Shown one piece after another: positions 16,666 to 26,041 of a DNA stretch of 58,238 nt. This stretch comes from an uncultured Phocaeicola sp. (lineage in GTDB: Bacteria > Bacteroidota > Bacteroidia > Bacteroidales > Bacteroidaceae): NCBI GenBank assembly GCA_948579315.1, contig CAPAOL010000018.1, positions 1-58,238 on the forward strand, read 5' to 3'. Position numbers and translations under genes: made by a program. The notes under the pieces are model-generated. The model made no database searches. It was not told the origin of the DNA and saw nothing but the letters and a program-made list of their open reading frames with translations. The first letter of the stretch is position 1. The number at the start of each line of letters is the position of its first letter.

Positions 16666-18237
16666 ATGTTTCGACTGATAAAAAAGATAAAAGATAAGGA
16701 CCATTGGCGCATTTTTAAACTGAAGTTGATTGATGCACGACTTTACTTTGTCAGTATCTTCGTAGGATTACTGACGGGGCTTGTTGCCGTGCCTTATCAT
16801 TACCTGTTACAGTTCTTCTTTAATCTCCGCCATGATTTTTTTGATTCTCATCCCAAGTGGTATTGGTATATCCCTCTTTTCCTGTTGATGTGGGGAATAC
16901 TTGTATTCGTATCCTGGCTGGTGAAGAAAATGCCGCTTATTACCGGCGGGGGGATTCCGCAAACACGTGGAGTTATTAATGGGAGGGTTGATTATAAGCA
17001 TCCTTTTCTGGAATTGGTAGCGAAGTTTGTGGGTGGGATACTTGCATTAAGTACCGGATTGTCTTTGGGGCGTGAAGGACCTTCCGTACAGATAGGTTCG
17101 TATGTCGGATATTTGGTATCAAAATGGGGGAGGGTGCTTAGTGGTGAACGGAAACAATTATTGTCTGCCGGTGCCGGCGCCGGATTGGCGGCTGCTTTTG
17201 CTGCCCCATTAGCTTCCTCATTGTTGGTTATCGAATCTATCGAGCGGTTCGATGCACCTAAAACAGCCATTACCACGCTTTTGGCAGGAGTCGTGGCAGG
17301 CGGGGTTGCCAGTTGGATTTTTCCCATCAATCCTTATTTTCATATAGATGCCATTGTGCCTGGAATGACTTTTTGGGGGCAGGTGAAACTGTTTCTTTTA
17401 TTGGCGGCAGTAGTTTCTGTTTTTGGAAAATTCTTTTCTGTCACTACTCTTCAGATGAAACGTATTTATCCCGCTATTAAGCATCCTGAATACGTGAAGA
17501 TGCTGTATTTGCTTTTTATTGCTTTTTTGATTTCTATGGCCGAGTTTAATCTGACGGGAGGAGGGGAACAGTTCTTGCTATCACAGGCCATGCATCCGGA
17601 TACACATATTCTTTGGATTGTCGGCATGATGTTGCTGCATTTCGTTTTTAGCACCTTTTCTTTTTCTTCGGGTTTACCGGGAGGAAGTTTTATCCCTACG
17701 CTGGTGACGGGAGGACTTTTGGGGCAAATCGTCGGATTGATTATGGTTCAACAGGGTATGATTGCTTATGAGAATATCAGTTATATCATGTTGATTTGTA
17801 TGTCGGCATTTCTTGTAGCAGTCATTCGTACACCTCTGACGGCTATTGTCTTAATAACCGAGATTACGGGACATTTGGAAGTCTTTTATCCTTCCATTGT
17901 TGTAGGTGGATTAACCTATTACTTTACGGAAATGCTTCAGATAAAACCGTTCAATGTAATTTTATATGATGATATGATTCATTCACCTGCCTTTAAGGAA
18001 GAATCCCGTTATACATTGTCTGTAGAAGTAATGAGCGGGTCTTATTTAGATGGCAAGATGGTGGATGAACTTCGTTTACCGGAACGTTGCGTAATTATAA
18101 ATGTGCATCGTGACCGTAAGAATTGGTCTCCCAAAGGACAGAAATTAATGCCTGGAGATCAAGTTCAAATCGAGATGGACTCACAGGATATAGAGAAACT
18201 GTATGAACCTTTAGTGAGTATGGCGAATATTTATTGA
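16666..18237 (+). CDS. ClC-family chloride channel/antiporter with a C-terminal TrkA_C-like domain
   Basis: A 523-residue membrane protein. ClC signature loops are present: GGGIPQTRG (about residue 97), GREGPS with the gating glutamate at residue 137, and GLPGGSFIP. The C-terminal ~80 residues (ERCVIINVHRD...MPGDQVQIEM) resemble a TrkA_C/RCK_C ligand-binding domain. In E. coli ClcA the internal proton glutamate lies in I-E-E; the corresponding place here reads I-E-S, so coupling may differ. That alignment is by eye. It is monocistronic and converges on endonuclease IV. Confidence 0.93.
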   Translation: MFRLIKKIKDKDHWRIFKLKLIDARLYFVSIFVGLLTGLVAVPYHYLLQFFFNLRHDFFDSHPKWYWYIPLFLLMWGILVFVSWLVKKMPLITGGGIPQTRGVINGRVDYKHPFLELVAKFVGGILALSTGLSLGREGPSVQIGSYVGYLVSKWGRVLSGERKQLLSAGAGAGLAAAFAAPLASSLLVIESIERFDAPKTAITTLLAGVVAGGVASWIFPINPYFHIDAIVPGMTFWGQVKLFLLLAAVVSVFGKFFSVTTLQMKRIYPAIKHPEYVKMLYLLFIAFLISMAEFNLTGGGEQFLLSQAMHPDTHILWIVGMMLLHFVFSTFSFSSGLPGGSFIPTLVTGGLLGQIVGLIMVQQGMIAYENISYIMLICMSAFLVAVIRTPLTAIVLITEITGHLEVFYPSIVVGGLTYYFTEMLQIKPFNVILYDDMIHSPAFKEESRYTLSVEVMSGSYLDGKMVDELRLPERCVIINVHRDRKNWSPKGQKLMPGDQVQIEMDSQDIEKLYEPLVSMANIY

Positions 18238-18316
18238 GCGTGTTGGCAGAATAAATTCATTTCGATGCGGAAATGAGGTAAACTCATACAATTATAGTTC
18301 AAAAAAACTTCCGTAA

Positions 18317-18416
18317 ATATTCTCAACTATACTTATTCCTATGAGAAAAAATACTCATAGTAATGAGAAAAAATACTCACTGCAATGAGAAAAAGTTCTC
18401 ATAGCAGTGAGAATAT
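18317..18416. repeat. array of palindromic repeats with exact 22-bp period
   Basis: TGAGAAAAAATACTCA-type palindromes start at 18342, 18364 and 18386, and a fourth half-site (TGAGAATAT) starts at 18408, each exactly 22 bp on. The outer words ATATTCTCA (18317-18325) and TGAGAATAT (18408-18416) are inverted repeats. The array occupies the middle of the 279-bp spacer between the convergent ClC and endonuclease IV genes. It has no coding potential. Confidence 0.88.
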
Positions 18417-18516
18417 ACCCTTGTCAGAATAGGCTAAAACAGTTCGTGACCGTGCAATAATGAGTTAATTCCGTTAATGGGTCGAACTTCTAATTAATTA
18501 GTAGGTAATACCATGA

Positions 18517-19350
18517 TTATTCCATGCTCTTTAGCCATGCAATTTCTTCTTTCCATTTACTTTCATCCGGTGTTTCGAGTATCAGCGGCATATTATCGAA
18601 TCTCGAATCTTGCATCAATCTTTCAAAAAATGCTTTTCCGATCAACCCTTCACCAATACTATCGTGACGGTCTACATGGGTGCCCAGTGCTTTTTTTGAA
18701 TCATTCAAGTGCATACCACGAAGGTAATTGAATCCCACTTCCTTGTCAAACTCATCAAATACCTTATCGTATTCATTGACAATATCATAACCAGCCGTAT
18801 AAGTATGGCAGGTATCGAGGCAAACACCCACCCGGCTCTTGTCGTTTACCCGGTCGATGATATATTTCAGTTGCCAGAATTCGCTTCCTAGATTACTTCC
18901 TTGTCCGGCAGTGTTCTCAATAACGGCTGTTACGCCTTTTGTTTTTTCTAAAGCGATATTAATACTTTCTGCGATGAGAGACAGGCAATCCTCTATTGAA
19001 ATTTTGTTGAGAGAACTGCCTGGATGGAAATTTAAAAGTTTCAATCCAAGCAGTTCGCAACGTTGCATTTCGTCCAGAAAAGCGGCACGGCTTTTTTGAA
19101 GTCCCTCTTCTTCCGGGTGTCCCAGGTTGATAAGATAACTGTCATGTGGCAGGATATATTCCGGCTGAAAACCGTATTTCTCGCAATTCTCTTTAAAGAG
19201 GCTGATACTTTCTTCTGTTAAAGGTTTGCTTACCCATTGACGTTGATTCTTGGTGAATAACGCAAAAGCATTTGCTCCTATTTCATGCGCATTAACGGGG
19301 GCGAACTCTACGCCCCCGGACGCGCTTACATGTGCTCCGATATATTTCAT
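18517..19350 (-). CDS. nfo: deoxyribonuclease IV (AP endonuclease)
   Basis: A 277-residue protein of the EndoIV family, which cleaves DNA at abasic sites using three zinc ions. Family signatures are the N-terminal GAHVSASGG, the NFHPGSS motif, AVIENTAGQG, CLDTCHTYTAGYD, HLNDSKKALGTHVDRHDSIGEG and LETPDE. Length and motifs are normal. It has its own -7 box at 19379-19386. It marks the left border of the heparan sulfate locus but is a housekeeping repair gene with no link to it. Confidence 0.97.
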   Translation of the reverse strand: MKYIGAHVSASGGVEFAPVNAHEIGANAFALFTKNQRQWVSKPLTEESISLFKENCEKYGFQPEYILPHDSYLINLGHPEEEGLQKSRAAFLDEMQRCELLGLKLLNFHPGSSLNKISIEDCLSLIAESINIALEKTKGVTAVIENTAGQGSNLGSEFWQLKYIIDRVNDKSRVGVCLDTCHTYTAGYDIVNEYDKVFDEFDKEVGFNYLRGMHLNDSKKALGTHVDRHDSIGEGLIGKAFFERLMQDSRFDNMPLILETPDESKWKEEIAWLKSME

Positions 19351-19378
19351 GGTTACTTCTTTATTTAAAATTACTCTG

Positions 19379-19386
19379 CAAATATA
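19379..19386 (-). promoter_or_regulatory. -7 box of nfo
   Basis: Reads TATATTTG on the minus strand, 29 bp before the ATG. Confidence 0.55.
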
Positions 19387-19432
19387 ACGTTTTTATAGGA
19401 GTATATGTTTCTTCATCTAAAGCGGGGAGAGA

Positions 19433-22054
19433 TTAAATCTCAAAATCCGGTAAATAGTCTGTCAGGACTTTGTTAACCTGTTTGCCTTTTACCTGATCTG
19501 TGACTATCGTTGCACCTTCCTTTTTACCGGCATCATAGTTTAAAGAAACTTTTTCCGTTTTATTGCTTACATAAATGGCAGCTTTCCCTTTTTCAGTCAG
19601 GTTACAAGTTATAGTCCAGTCGCCTACCTGAATGGTATTACCTTTGCGAATTACCTGCATATCCGGGCGGTTTTTTCCATGCGTATCCATCACTGTCAGG
19701 AAACGGGCGGTTTTACACGGAACTGTTGTAGAAGAGAAATGCCAGTGATTAGGATATTTCAACGCTTTCCCTTGTGCGTTCGTCACATTTTTCCAGTTGG
19801 TTGGCGCACAGAAGAAAATATCTACCATCGCTTGTTCCGTTTTTGCCGAACTGAAAAGATGGGCAACAGAGACACCTCCGGCTTTATTCTTACCAATAAC
19901 TTTCACTTCATTCGTCAGTTCCTGTATTTCCATAGGCAGTTCTACGGTATGTAAAAGATAACTCCATGTTACGGGTTCTTTTCCTTCCAATTCATCATAA
20001 ATCACAAAAACTCCGGTAGTTCCCAATTGAATGATGTGGCGACGGAACATATCTACTTTGTTCTCGTCCCAACCTTTCGCAGGCGTGTATTGAGTGCCGG
20101 ACAATTCACCGCGTTTCAGCCATAGGGGAGAAGTCACATTGCCATAAGCGTTGGAAGCATCGCCAACCATGTACGAAATCTTTTCCCCTTCATACCAGCG
20201 TGGAATCCATCCGTATCCTTCCGTTCCTATCTTCTGGGTCATTCCGTTGACCAGCATGCTATTATGTGCACGTGTATTACGGTACGAATACATGCAATGG
20301 TCGTCTGTGAATCCCGTACGGTGTCCGCTACTGTAGAAAATAGCTTTGCCGCCATAGAAAGTATTGAAAGCATTCTGATTGGCAAGTGCATGGGAAGTGG
20401 AACCATAAGGACTGGAACGGAATGACAACATTGCATTCTTGTCTATGTCTCCCAAAGAAGTATGCATCGTTGCTATTCCTGTTTCGTTGAATACCTTTGT
20501 CATGGGAAGTTCTGCCAATGAGTGTTCCTCTTTCGGTAAGGATTTCCTTGTCGTACAACGATACCAGGTCAAGTCACCGGATTTTCCTAAGAATGTTTTC
20601 TTCATAATATCCGGTTCTTTCTCCAATATCGTGCGTGCATAAGCGGCTGCCCAAGGGTTGTTACATTTGCGTGCCAATGCGTCCGCATAACCTACCCGTG
20701 TACCGTTCGGTTTCATCTTCGTTTCATGTGAATTGCCTTGTCCGGCAGATTTCGAGAATGGCGGTTGCTGGTAAATAACGTAAAGTGCGTTATTGTTATA
20801 CCAAGGGTCGGCAAAGAAGTCGAATCCGCTGATACGGGAGTAGAAAGCGGGGACTTCGATCAATGTACGGAGATTGACATGAAAATAAGAATCGCCGTTG
20901 TGCCATCCGCCGTCGGTATTCAGTCCCGGCAGACGGGATACCCACTCGTTGTAGCAATAGTCCACCCAAGTGGAAGCCATCGGGAGTTCGCCATACGTAG
21001 CAAAGGCTGCCATATTCAGAATACGGAATGTCATTTGCCAAACGTGGTTGTCGGCAATACGGTTTTCGAGATGGTTGACGTATTCGTGATAGAACTTCTT
21101 GCCGTTGTCACGGATAGTTTTCAAAAGCAACTTCTTCTCTTCCGGTGTCAGCAGATTGTACCATGCGTCATAAGCCGAAGTGCTCATGGACAGGATAGTG
21201 GAACGATTGAAGTCTCCTGCAAAATATTTGCTGTTTTTCCAGGAAAGAATTTCGGAAAGGCGTTTGATACCTTCTTTATAATACACGTCATCTTTAGTCA
21301 GCAGATAGGCACGTACCATCGCTTCGATATTCGCTTCTTCACGGTCTACAATCTTACGACTTTCCCGAATCAGAGCGGAACGATATTGCACTATATTGGT
21401 CAACTTGACAACTTGCGTCGTATCAATCTCTTCTTCCAAATGCTTCAACGGGTGGTTGAGGCATTTATTGGCTTTCGTGATGTACGCCTGTGCTTCCGGA
21501 TTATTCTTGTTCCGTTCGATGATGTTGTCCCAGTCGTTGGCATCGAGCAGGATGCGGGGATGTTTTTGGGGCAATTTAGCCAATACTTCCTGCAATGAAG
21601 GCGGATTGAACGTGCGTGTCTTGTCGTCTACATAAAAATGATAAACAGGCGACCATTCTTCCTTTCCGTCTTTATCTACATAAGCGTGTTGCCAATACCA
21701 TTTCCCTTTTCCGAATAATTTGAAAGGATTGAAGAAAGCCCACTTCCTTTCCGCAGTGATTACCTCCGACTTGAATTCCGGATCGCGTGCAATGCGGATA
21801 CGGTAAGTCACTTCCGGCTTGTAATCCTCTTCTTCCACACCATCGAGAACTGCGCCGAGATGAGGAAACTTGTCCGGCCACATGAAACGTGGCGGATTGA
21901 CTGCTATATGCTGTCCGTCCAATGGGGAAGACGTTTCGCGGACCTCATGCATCAAAGTCTGTTGAGTCAGGCGCATGATTCCTTTTTGCGCATACCCGTT
22001 GGCGGATAGCAGAATGGTGAACAAGAGAAAAATAGATATTCGTTGTTTCATCAT
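19433..22054 (-). CDS. PL15-type exolytic heparin/heparan sulfate lyase
   Basis: A large (873-residue) exported heparinase II/III-like protein. It has a signal peptide (MMKQRISIFLLFTILLSANGYA), an N-terminal beta domain (DUF4962-like), an alpha/alpha toroid with ADNHVWQMTFR and GGWHNGDSYFH, and a C-terminal beta-sandwich (SSGHRTGFTDDHCMYSYRNTRAHNSMLVNG). Length and locus position match BT4652 of B. thetaiotaomicron, which I recall as an exo-acting PL15 lyase. It should act in the periplasm on imported oligosaccharides. ATG at 22054 is chosen because the longer frame begins at a TTG and only the internal start gives a normal signal peptide. Last gene of the operon, 41 bp after the MFS gene. 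Confidence 0.85.
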   Translation of the reverse strand: MMKQRISIFLLFTILLSANGYAQKGIMRLTQQTLMHEVRETSSPLDGQHIAVNPPRFMWPDKFPHLGAVLDGVEEEDYKPEVTYRIRIARDPEFKSEVITAERKWAFFNPFKLFGKGKWYWQHAYVDKDGKEEWSPVYHFYVDDKTRTFNPPSLQEVLAKLPQKHPRILLDANDWDNIIERNKNNPEAQAYITKANKCLNHPLKHLEEEIDTTQVVKLTNIVQYRSALIRESRKIVDREEANIEAMVRAYLLTKDDVYYKEGIKRLSEILSWKNSKYFAGDFNRSTILSMSTSAYDAWYNLLTPEEKKLLLKTIRDNGKKFYHEYVNHLENRIADNHVWQMTFRILNMAAFATYGELPMASTWVDYCYNEWVSRLPGLNTDGGWHNGDSYFHVNLRTLIEVPAFYSRISGFDFFADPWYNNNALYVIYQQPPFSKSAGQGNSHETKMKPNGTRVGYADALARKCNNPWAAAYARTILEKEPDIMKKTFLGKSGDLTWYRCTTRKSLPKEEHSLAELPMTKVFNETGIATMHTSLGDIDKNAMLSFRSSPYGSTSHALANQNAFNTFYGGKAIFYSSGHRTGFTDDHCMYSYRNTRAHNSMLVNGMTQKIGTEGYGWIPRWYEGEKISYMVGDASNAYGNVTSPLWLKRGELSGTQYTPAKGWDENKVDMFRRHIIQLGTTGVFVIYDELEGKEPVTWSYLLHTVELPMEIQELTNEVKVIGKNKAGGVSVAHLFSSAKTEQAMVDIFFCAPTNWKNVTNAQGKALKYPNHWHFSSTTVPCKTARFLTVMDTHGKNRPDMQVIRKGNTIQVGDWTITCNLTEKGKAAIYVSNKTEKVSLNYDAGKKEGATIVTDQVKGKQVNKVLTDYLPDFEI

Positions 22055-22095
22055 ATAACTTTGCATTTTTTTATTCGTCGTTTGTTGTTCAGCGT

Positions 22096-23364
22096 TCAAC
22101 GTTGTTTGAACAAGTCTTTCAGACGAACGGTCTTGTTATTAATCAGTGGGCGAGCCCAGAAACCGATAAAGGTGATGTATCCTACAAAAACGAGGATAAA
22201 CAGCATACCTGTGCGAAGTGATGTCGCATCCGCTATTGTACTGACAATCATCGGGCCACCGGCTCCGCCTACGATTGCCGAACACAAGATACCGGCAAAA
22301 GAACCATGATGCTGTGAGGCGGAATTCAGTGCCAATGAGAATACGATGGAATACATCATCGAAATGCTGAATCCGATAGCAGGGAAGGCAATCAACGATA
22401 TCTCTTTATTTCCGAACAGTGCAGCGAGCAATAATACAATCGTCAATACCCCTGAGAGCTGCAACAATCGTTTGCTGTCAATCAGCTTCAATAACACCAT
22501 GCCTACCAGACAGCCGGCAGTCATCAATCCCCAAAAGTAGCTTACGGCTTGTGCACCGTCAGTCTGCGGATTCACTCCATGATATTGTTCAAGGAACGTG
22601 CTCATAAAGATAGAAGTTCCCTGTTCCGTACTTACATAGCAGAAGATTCCCAGGAAAAACAACCAGACATATTTCTGTTTGAATAAAGCCAGGTATGAGT
22701 CCTTGGAACCGCTTTTCTCGTCTTCTTTCAATTCGATTTTCGGGAAACGGGATACACTGACAGCAATCAACATTACCAGCAGAATCAATGCGAATACCCA
22801 GTAAAGAGATACCCAAGGCATTTCACGTGGGGTTACGTCTGCCAGTAAATCAATAAAGAAACCTTTTCCGGCTGTATAAGTTACAGGGTCAAGTTCCCGA
22901 ATCAGGTACGTATATACCAATGGGCTCAGGAAAGAAGCGATTCCAAACATGAATTGTGCCAGTTCGGCAACAAAAGCATAATTTTCTTCTCCTCCTACAG
23001 TACGCTGGAGCGGATTCAATACAGTTTGCAACATGGCCATTCCTAATCCGATGATGAAAGAAGAAGCTAATAACATCGGATACGTATGCATACAGGCAAA
23101 CAGGATGGTGCCGATGAACGGCATCAGGAAGCCACCGAATAATACCGGTTTCTCACCGAAACGGTCAATAAGTAATCCGGCGGGGATAGACATGATGGCG
23201 TATGCCAGGAAGAAAGAGGTCGGGATAAATCCCGCCATCGCCAGGTCACTTAGATTGAAGTTGTGGATAATATCCGGAATAAGTGGTCCCAGAATATTAG
23301 TAATAAACGAAATGGTGAACCAGAACGCCATAATCAGCGCCAACATTCCTAAATTCTTTCTCAT
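22096..23364 (-). CDS. MFS sugar transporter of the heparan sulfate locus
   Basis: A 422-residue inner-membrane protein with about 12 helices and the MFS loop GLLIDRFGEKPVLFGG (about residues 63-78). It resembles the FucP-like sugar transporters of Bacteroides. Its start overlaps the stop of the ROK kinase gene by 4 bp (ATGA-type), so the two are tightly coupled. Position matches BT4653. By context it carries monosaccharides (N-acetylglucosamine, glucosamine or the uronate product) from the periplasm to the cytoplasm, where the neighbouring kinase acts. The substrate is inferred. Confidence 0.85.
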   Translation of the reverse strand: MRKNLGMLALIMAFWFTISFITNILGPLIPDIIHNFNLSDLAMAGFIPTSFFLAYAIMSIPAGLLIDRFGEKPVLFGGFLMPFIGTILFACMHTYPMLLASSFIIGLGMAMLQTVLNPLQRTVGGEENYAFVAELAQFMFGIASFLSPLVYTYLIRELDPVTYTAGKGFFIDLLADVTPREMPWVSLYWVFALILLVMLIAVSVSRFPKIELKEDEKSGSKDSYLALFKQKYVWLFFLGIFCYVSTEQGTSIFMSTFLEQYHGVNPQTDGAQAVSYFWGLMTAGCLVGMVLLKLIDSKRLLQLSGVLTIVLLLAALFGNKEISLIAFPAIGFSISMMYSIVFSLALNSASQHHGSFAGILCSAIVGGAGGPMIVSTIADATSLRTGMLFILVFVGYITFIGFWARPLINNKTVRLKDLFKQR

Positions 23365-24332
23365 AATTTAATCAGGTTTGGAGCAGATAATTGAGTAAAT
23401 ACAAGTGACGCAGCTCCAATGCTTCCGGCCTTGTTTCCAAGAGCGGCAGCTATGATTTGAGTATTCACAGCACAGTCGGGGATGGCATAACTACGTGCTT
23501 TTTCGCTTACTTTCTGAATGTAAAAGTCTCCTGCTTCGGAGAGCCCTCCACCAATCACAATCTTTTGCGGACTGAAGATATTGATAAAGCCTGCAATTCC
23601 GTGTCCCAAAAAGTCACAGTGTTCTTCCAGTGATATTTTTGCAATCGGATCCCCTTGTTTATAAAGACGGACAATCAATTCTCCGTTAATCTCTTCATTC
23701 GGGTAGGAGATGCCTGCGTCTATTATTCGTTGACTGAAGCGGCGTACCAAAGCAGAAGTGGAAGCATAGTGTTCCAGACAGCCGACAGAACCGCAAGCAC
23801 ACGGTTCGCCATTGGCAATGAGAGGCACGTGTCCCAGCTCCGTTCCCCGGTTGGCATAACCGTTGAACAATTTGCCGTCGATGACTACTGCACCGCCAAT
23901 ACCCGTTCCTACCGTCAAGAAAACAACATGAGTGGCTCCCTGACCGGCTCCGTACATTGTTTCTCCCAGTCCCATCAGATTGGCATCATTTCCCAATAAA
24001 GCCGGAAGTCCGGTTTCCGTTTCAATGCGGTCTGCCAAGTGAATGTTTTCCCAGCCGTTGATGTTTTCCGCACCTCCTAAAACAATACGGTTCGTACCAT
24101 CCACAATGCCCGGTGTTCCGATTCCTATACCATCAATTTTGTAGCCTTTTTCCTGTGCAAAGGCTTTCACTTCATTGATAGCAGTAACCAACTGTCCGAT
24201 GACAGCTTCTGCTGATACATCGGCTTTCGACGGTAACTTCCCTTGAAAGTAAAATACGCCTTCATTATCAATAAGGGCGTATTTTACAGAAGTTCCGCCA
24301 AGGTCAATTCCTATAGCGTATTCTTTCTCCAT
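23361..24332 (-). CDS. ROK-family sugar kinase
   Basis: A 323-residue cytoplasmic kinase. Phosphate-binding DLGGTSVKYALID is at the N-terminus. A sugar-binding GNDANLMGLGE, a GTGIGGAVVI loop and the ROK zinc motif (GHVPLIANGEPCACGSVGCLEHYAS; Cys-x-Cys-x4-Cys) follow. It matches BT4654, which I recall as a hexokinase of the heparin locus. It should phosphorylate glucosamine or N-acetylglucosamine released from heparan sulfate. It overlaps the MFS gene by 4 bp. A spacer of AT-rich short repeats (24340-24377) separates it from the DUF3604 gene upstream. Confidence 0.9.
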   Translation of the reverse strand: MEKEYAIGIDLGGTSVKYALIDNEGVFYFQGKLPSKADVSAEAVIGQLVTAINEVKAFAQEKGYKIDGIGIGTPGIVDGTNRIVLGGAENINGWENIHLADRIETETGLPALLGNDANLMGLGETMYGAGQGATHVVFLTVGTGIGGAVVIDGKLFNGYANRGTELGHVPLIANGEPCACGSVGCLEHYASTSALVRRFSQRIIDAGISYPNEEINGELIVRLYKQGDPIAKISLEEHCDFLGHGIAGFINIFSPQKIVIGGGLSEAGDFYIQKVSEKARSYAIPDCAVNTQIIAAALGNKAGSIGAASLVFTQLSAPNLIKL

Positions 24333-24339
24333 ATCACGT

Positions 24340-24377
24340 TAATACTTAATACTTAATTCCTGATACTTAATACTTAA
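24340..24377. repeat. short tandem repeat of ATACTTAA words
   Basis: The word ATACTTAA recurs four times in about 35 bp in the spacer between the ROK kinase and DUF3604 genes. It is AT-rich and probably a slippage-prone spacer; no further role is visible. Confidence 0.6.
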
Positions 24378-24380
24378 AAA

Positions 24381-26009
24381 CTACACTCTTTCCGCCCAAA
24401 TCGGTGAACTCCAAGCCCATTGTCCGTCACGTTGGCGAACGCGTACATAGTAGTAATCCGTATCGCGTTGAGGCTCTTTGTCTTCCATGTAGTGCTCTAC
24501 TGTGAAGCAGCTTTCCGGCATGGCACGATTGAAAAGGATTGCTTCGCTCAACCAGCCTATCATGAAGTGCGAACGTGAACCTTCGAGCAATTCGCCCAAT
24601 GTATGCTCAAACTTCTTGCCGTTGAACTCTGCGATAATCTTACCGTCTTTTGGCATTTCCACATCAAGAATTACAGCTTGCATGGCTGCTGTAGTCGTAT
24701 TCGGATTCTTGCTGCTGTACATATCCAGTTCGGTTTCCTTGTTGCCAACGGATACAATACGATTGATATGTGTGTGGAATTCTGTTTCACCTTCTTGCGG
24801 AGAAGTGAATGCTGCGCCGCGGAAGCAAGGAGTTACACTATGAATCTGTCCTTTGTCTAATGATAATTTGCCTTGCCAATGTACGTATTGCTCTTCACGG
24901 TTCCAACCGAAATCTACTTTAACTTTGCAACGTACTGTATCGCCTTCCGGGGCAATCGGAGTCAACGGACCGTTCATGCGAGCCAAAATCTGCCCGTTCT
25001 TTACAATATCTACATAGTCAATACAGCTTTCACCCGTTACGTTCAGATAGATACGACGGCTGTTGCCACGAACTACATCTCCCATAAGAGCATCGTTGAG
25101 ACGGAAGTCGATAATAATCTTATCACCGGTTGCGGCACATACGTGACGGGTACGTAGAGCTTCCCAAATAGCATCGCGAGTCAGTGACGGAGCCAAGACA
25201 CCGATACGTCCGTCGCCATAGCTTCCCGGATAACCGGAATGTTGGTCGGTGGAAGCCATGATACCGAATTTATTACCTAATTCAAGACCATATTGGATGG
25301 TTCCTTCCCATTGGCGTGGTCCCATATCGTGCAGATAAGGGTAATCGCCCTGGTCGCTTTCTGCCAGACCGTGGCGGGAGTACATTTCTACGAACGGAGT
25401 AATATCACCTTCGGTAAAGCATTTCCAGTTGTAACCGCGATAGCCACCCTGATAACCCATGTGGTGCGGGGTAACGAATACCTTATGTCCTTTAGCCTTT
25501 TCTTTCCAGTCCTCGATTGAAGTACATTCTACAAGTGGTGCGTCCAAATCATAGTTCAGCGCAACATGATCTCCATGTTCCATGCTATGAGCTTCGTATC
25601 CTACAAAAGTCAGGAATTCACCTTCCTTGTTATACTCATTTGTCATTTTTACATACTTCTCATAACCGCCTTCACGCAAACGCTTGAAAGCTCCCGTGTG
25701 GTAATCGATCACCCATTTCAGGCGGGGATCATCTGCTCCGGGAATATCCGGCCACATAGCATGAGGAGTAACACTAACAAAATCCAATTGTCCTTTCGCT
25801 GCTTCAAAAGCATCGCGCATGTCGCCGTGTCCGTATGTGATGTTACAGTGGTTGTGTAAGTCGCCCCAATACATTTTGAGGTTGCTGGCTGATGGCATAA
25901 TTTTCTTAGCCTCTTTGCTTCCTGCTGCGCAAGAACCGAGCAAGCTGCCCGAAGCTGCCAGTCCGAGGAAAGACCAGCCTGTGTTTTTTAAAAACTTTCT
26001 TCTATCCAT
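24381..26009 (-). CDS. DUF3604 / PHP-like metal-dependent protein of the heparan sulfate locus
   Basis: A 542-residue exported protein. The N-terminus (MDRRKFLKNTGWSFLGL...LLGSCAAG) has both a twin-arginine-like RRxFLK and a lipobox ending in Cys. The body has PHP-type metal sites: WGDLHNHCNITYGHGD, TPHAMWPD, VTPHHMGYQ and ASTDQHSGYPG. A C-terminal beta-rich part follows. It matches BT4655 in position. PHP folds catalyse hydrolysis of phosphate or other esters at a metal cluster, but I know no activity for this one. It lies between sulfatase and ROK kinase, so a role on the liberated sugar or a sulfate/phosphate ester is plausible; this is inference. Confidence 0.75.
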   Translation of the reverse strand: MDRRKFLKNTGWSFLGLAASGSLLGSCAAGSKEAKKIMPSASNLKMYWGDLHNHCNITYGHGDMRDAFEAAKGQLDFVSVTPHAMWPDIPGADDPRLKWVIDYHTGAFKRLREGGYEKYVKMTNEYNKEGEFLTFVGYEAHSMEHGDHVALNYDLDAPLVECTSIEDWKEKAKGHKVFVTPHHMGYQGGYRGYNWKCFTEGDITPFVEMYSRHGLAESDQGDYPYLHDMGPRQWEGTIQYGLELGNKFGIMASTDQHSGYPGSYGDGRIGVLAPSLTRDAIWEALRTRHVCAATGDKIIIDFRLNDALMGDVVRGNSRRIYLNVTGESCIDYVDIVKNGQILARMNGPLTPIAPEGDTVRCKVKVDFGWNREEQYVHWQGKLSLDKGQIHSVTPCFRGAAFTSPQEGETEFHTHINRIVSVGNKETELDMYSSKNPNTTTAAMQAVILDVEMPKDGKIIAEFNGKKFEHTLGELLEGSRSHFMIGWLSEAILFNRAMPESCFTVEHYMEDKEPQRDTDYYYVRVRQRDGQWAWSSPIWAERV

Positions 26010-26041
26010 GATATAATTGTTTTTGGTTAATCTTTATTTAT

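Noticed and set aside
16666..18237. Part of the sigma-factor operon
   Set aside because: About 390 bp with a receptor remnant separates it from the DUF4890-like gene, and ClC channels are usually independent.
20738..21598. A 286-codon plus-strand frame inside the PL15 gene
   Set aside because: It is antisense to a well-supported lyase with full domain matches; a shadow of codon bias.
24381..26009. Tat-exported enzyme
   Set aside because: The RRxFLK motif is present, but a lipobox Cys follows and I cannot see any Tat machinery, so ordinary lipoprotein export is as likely.
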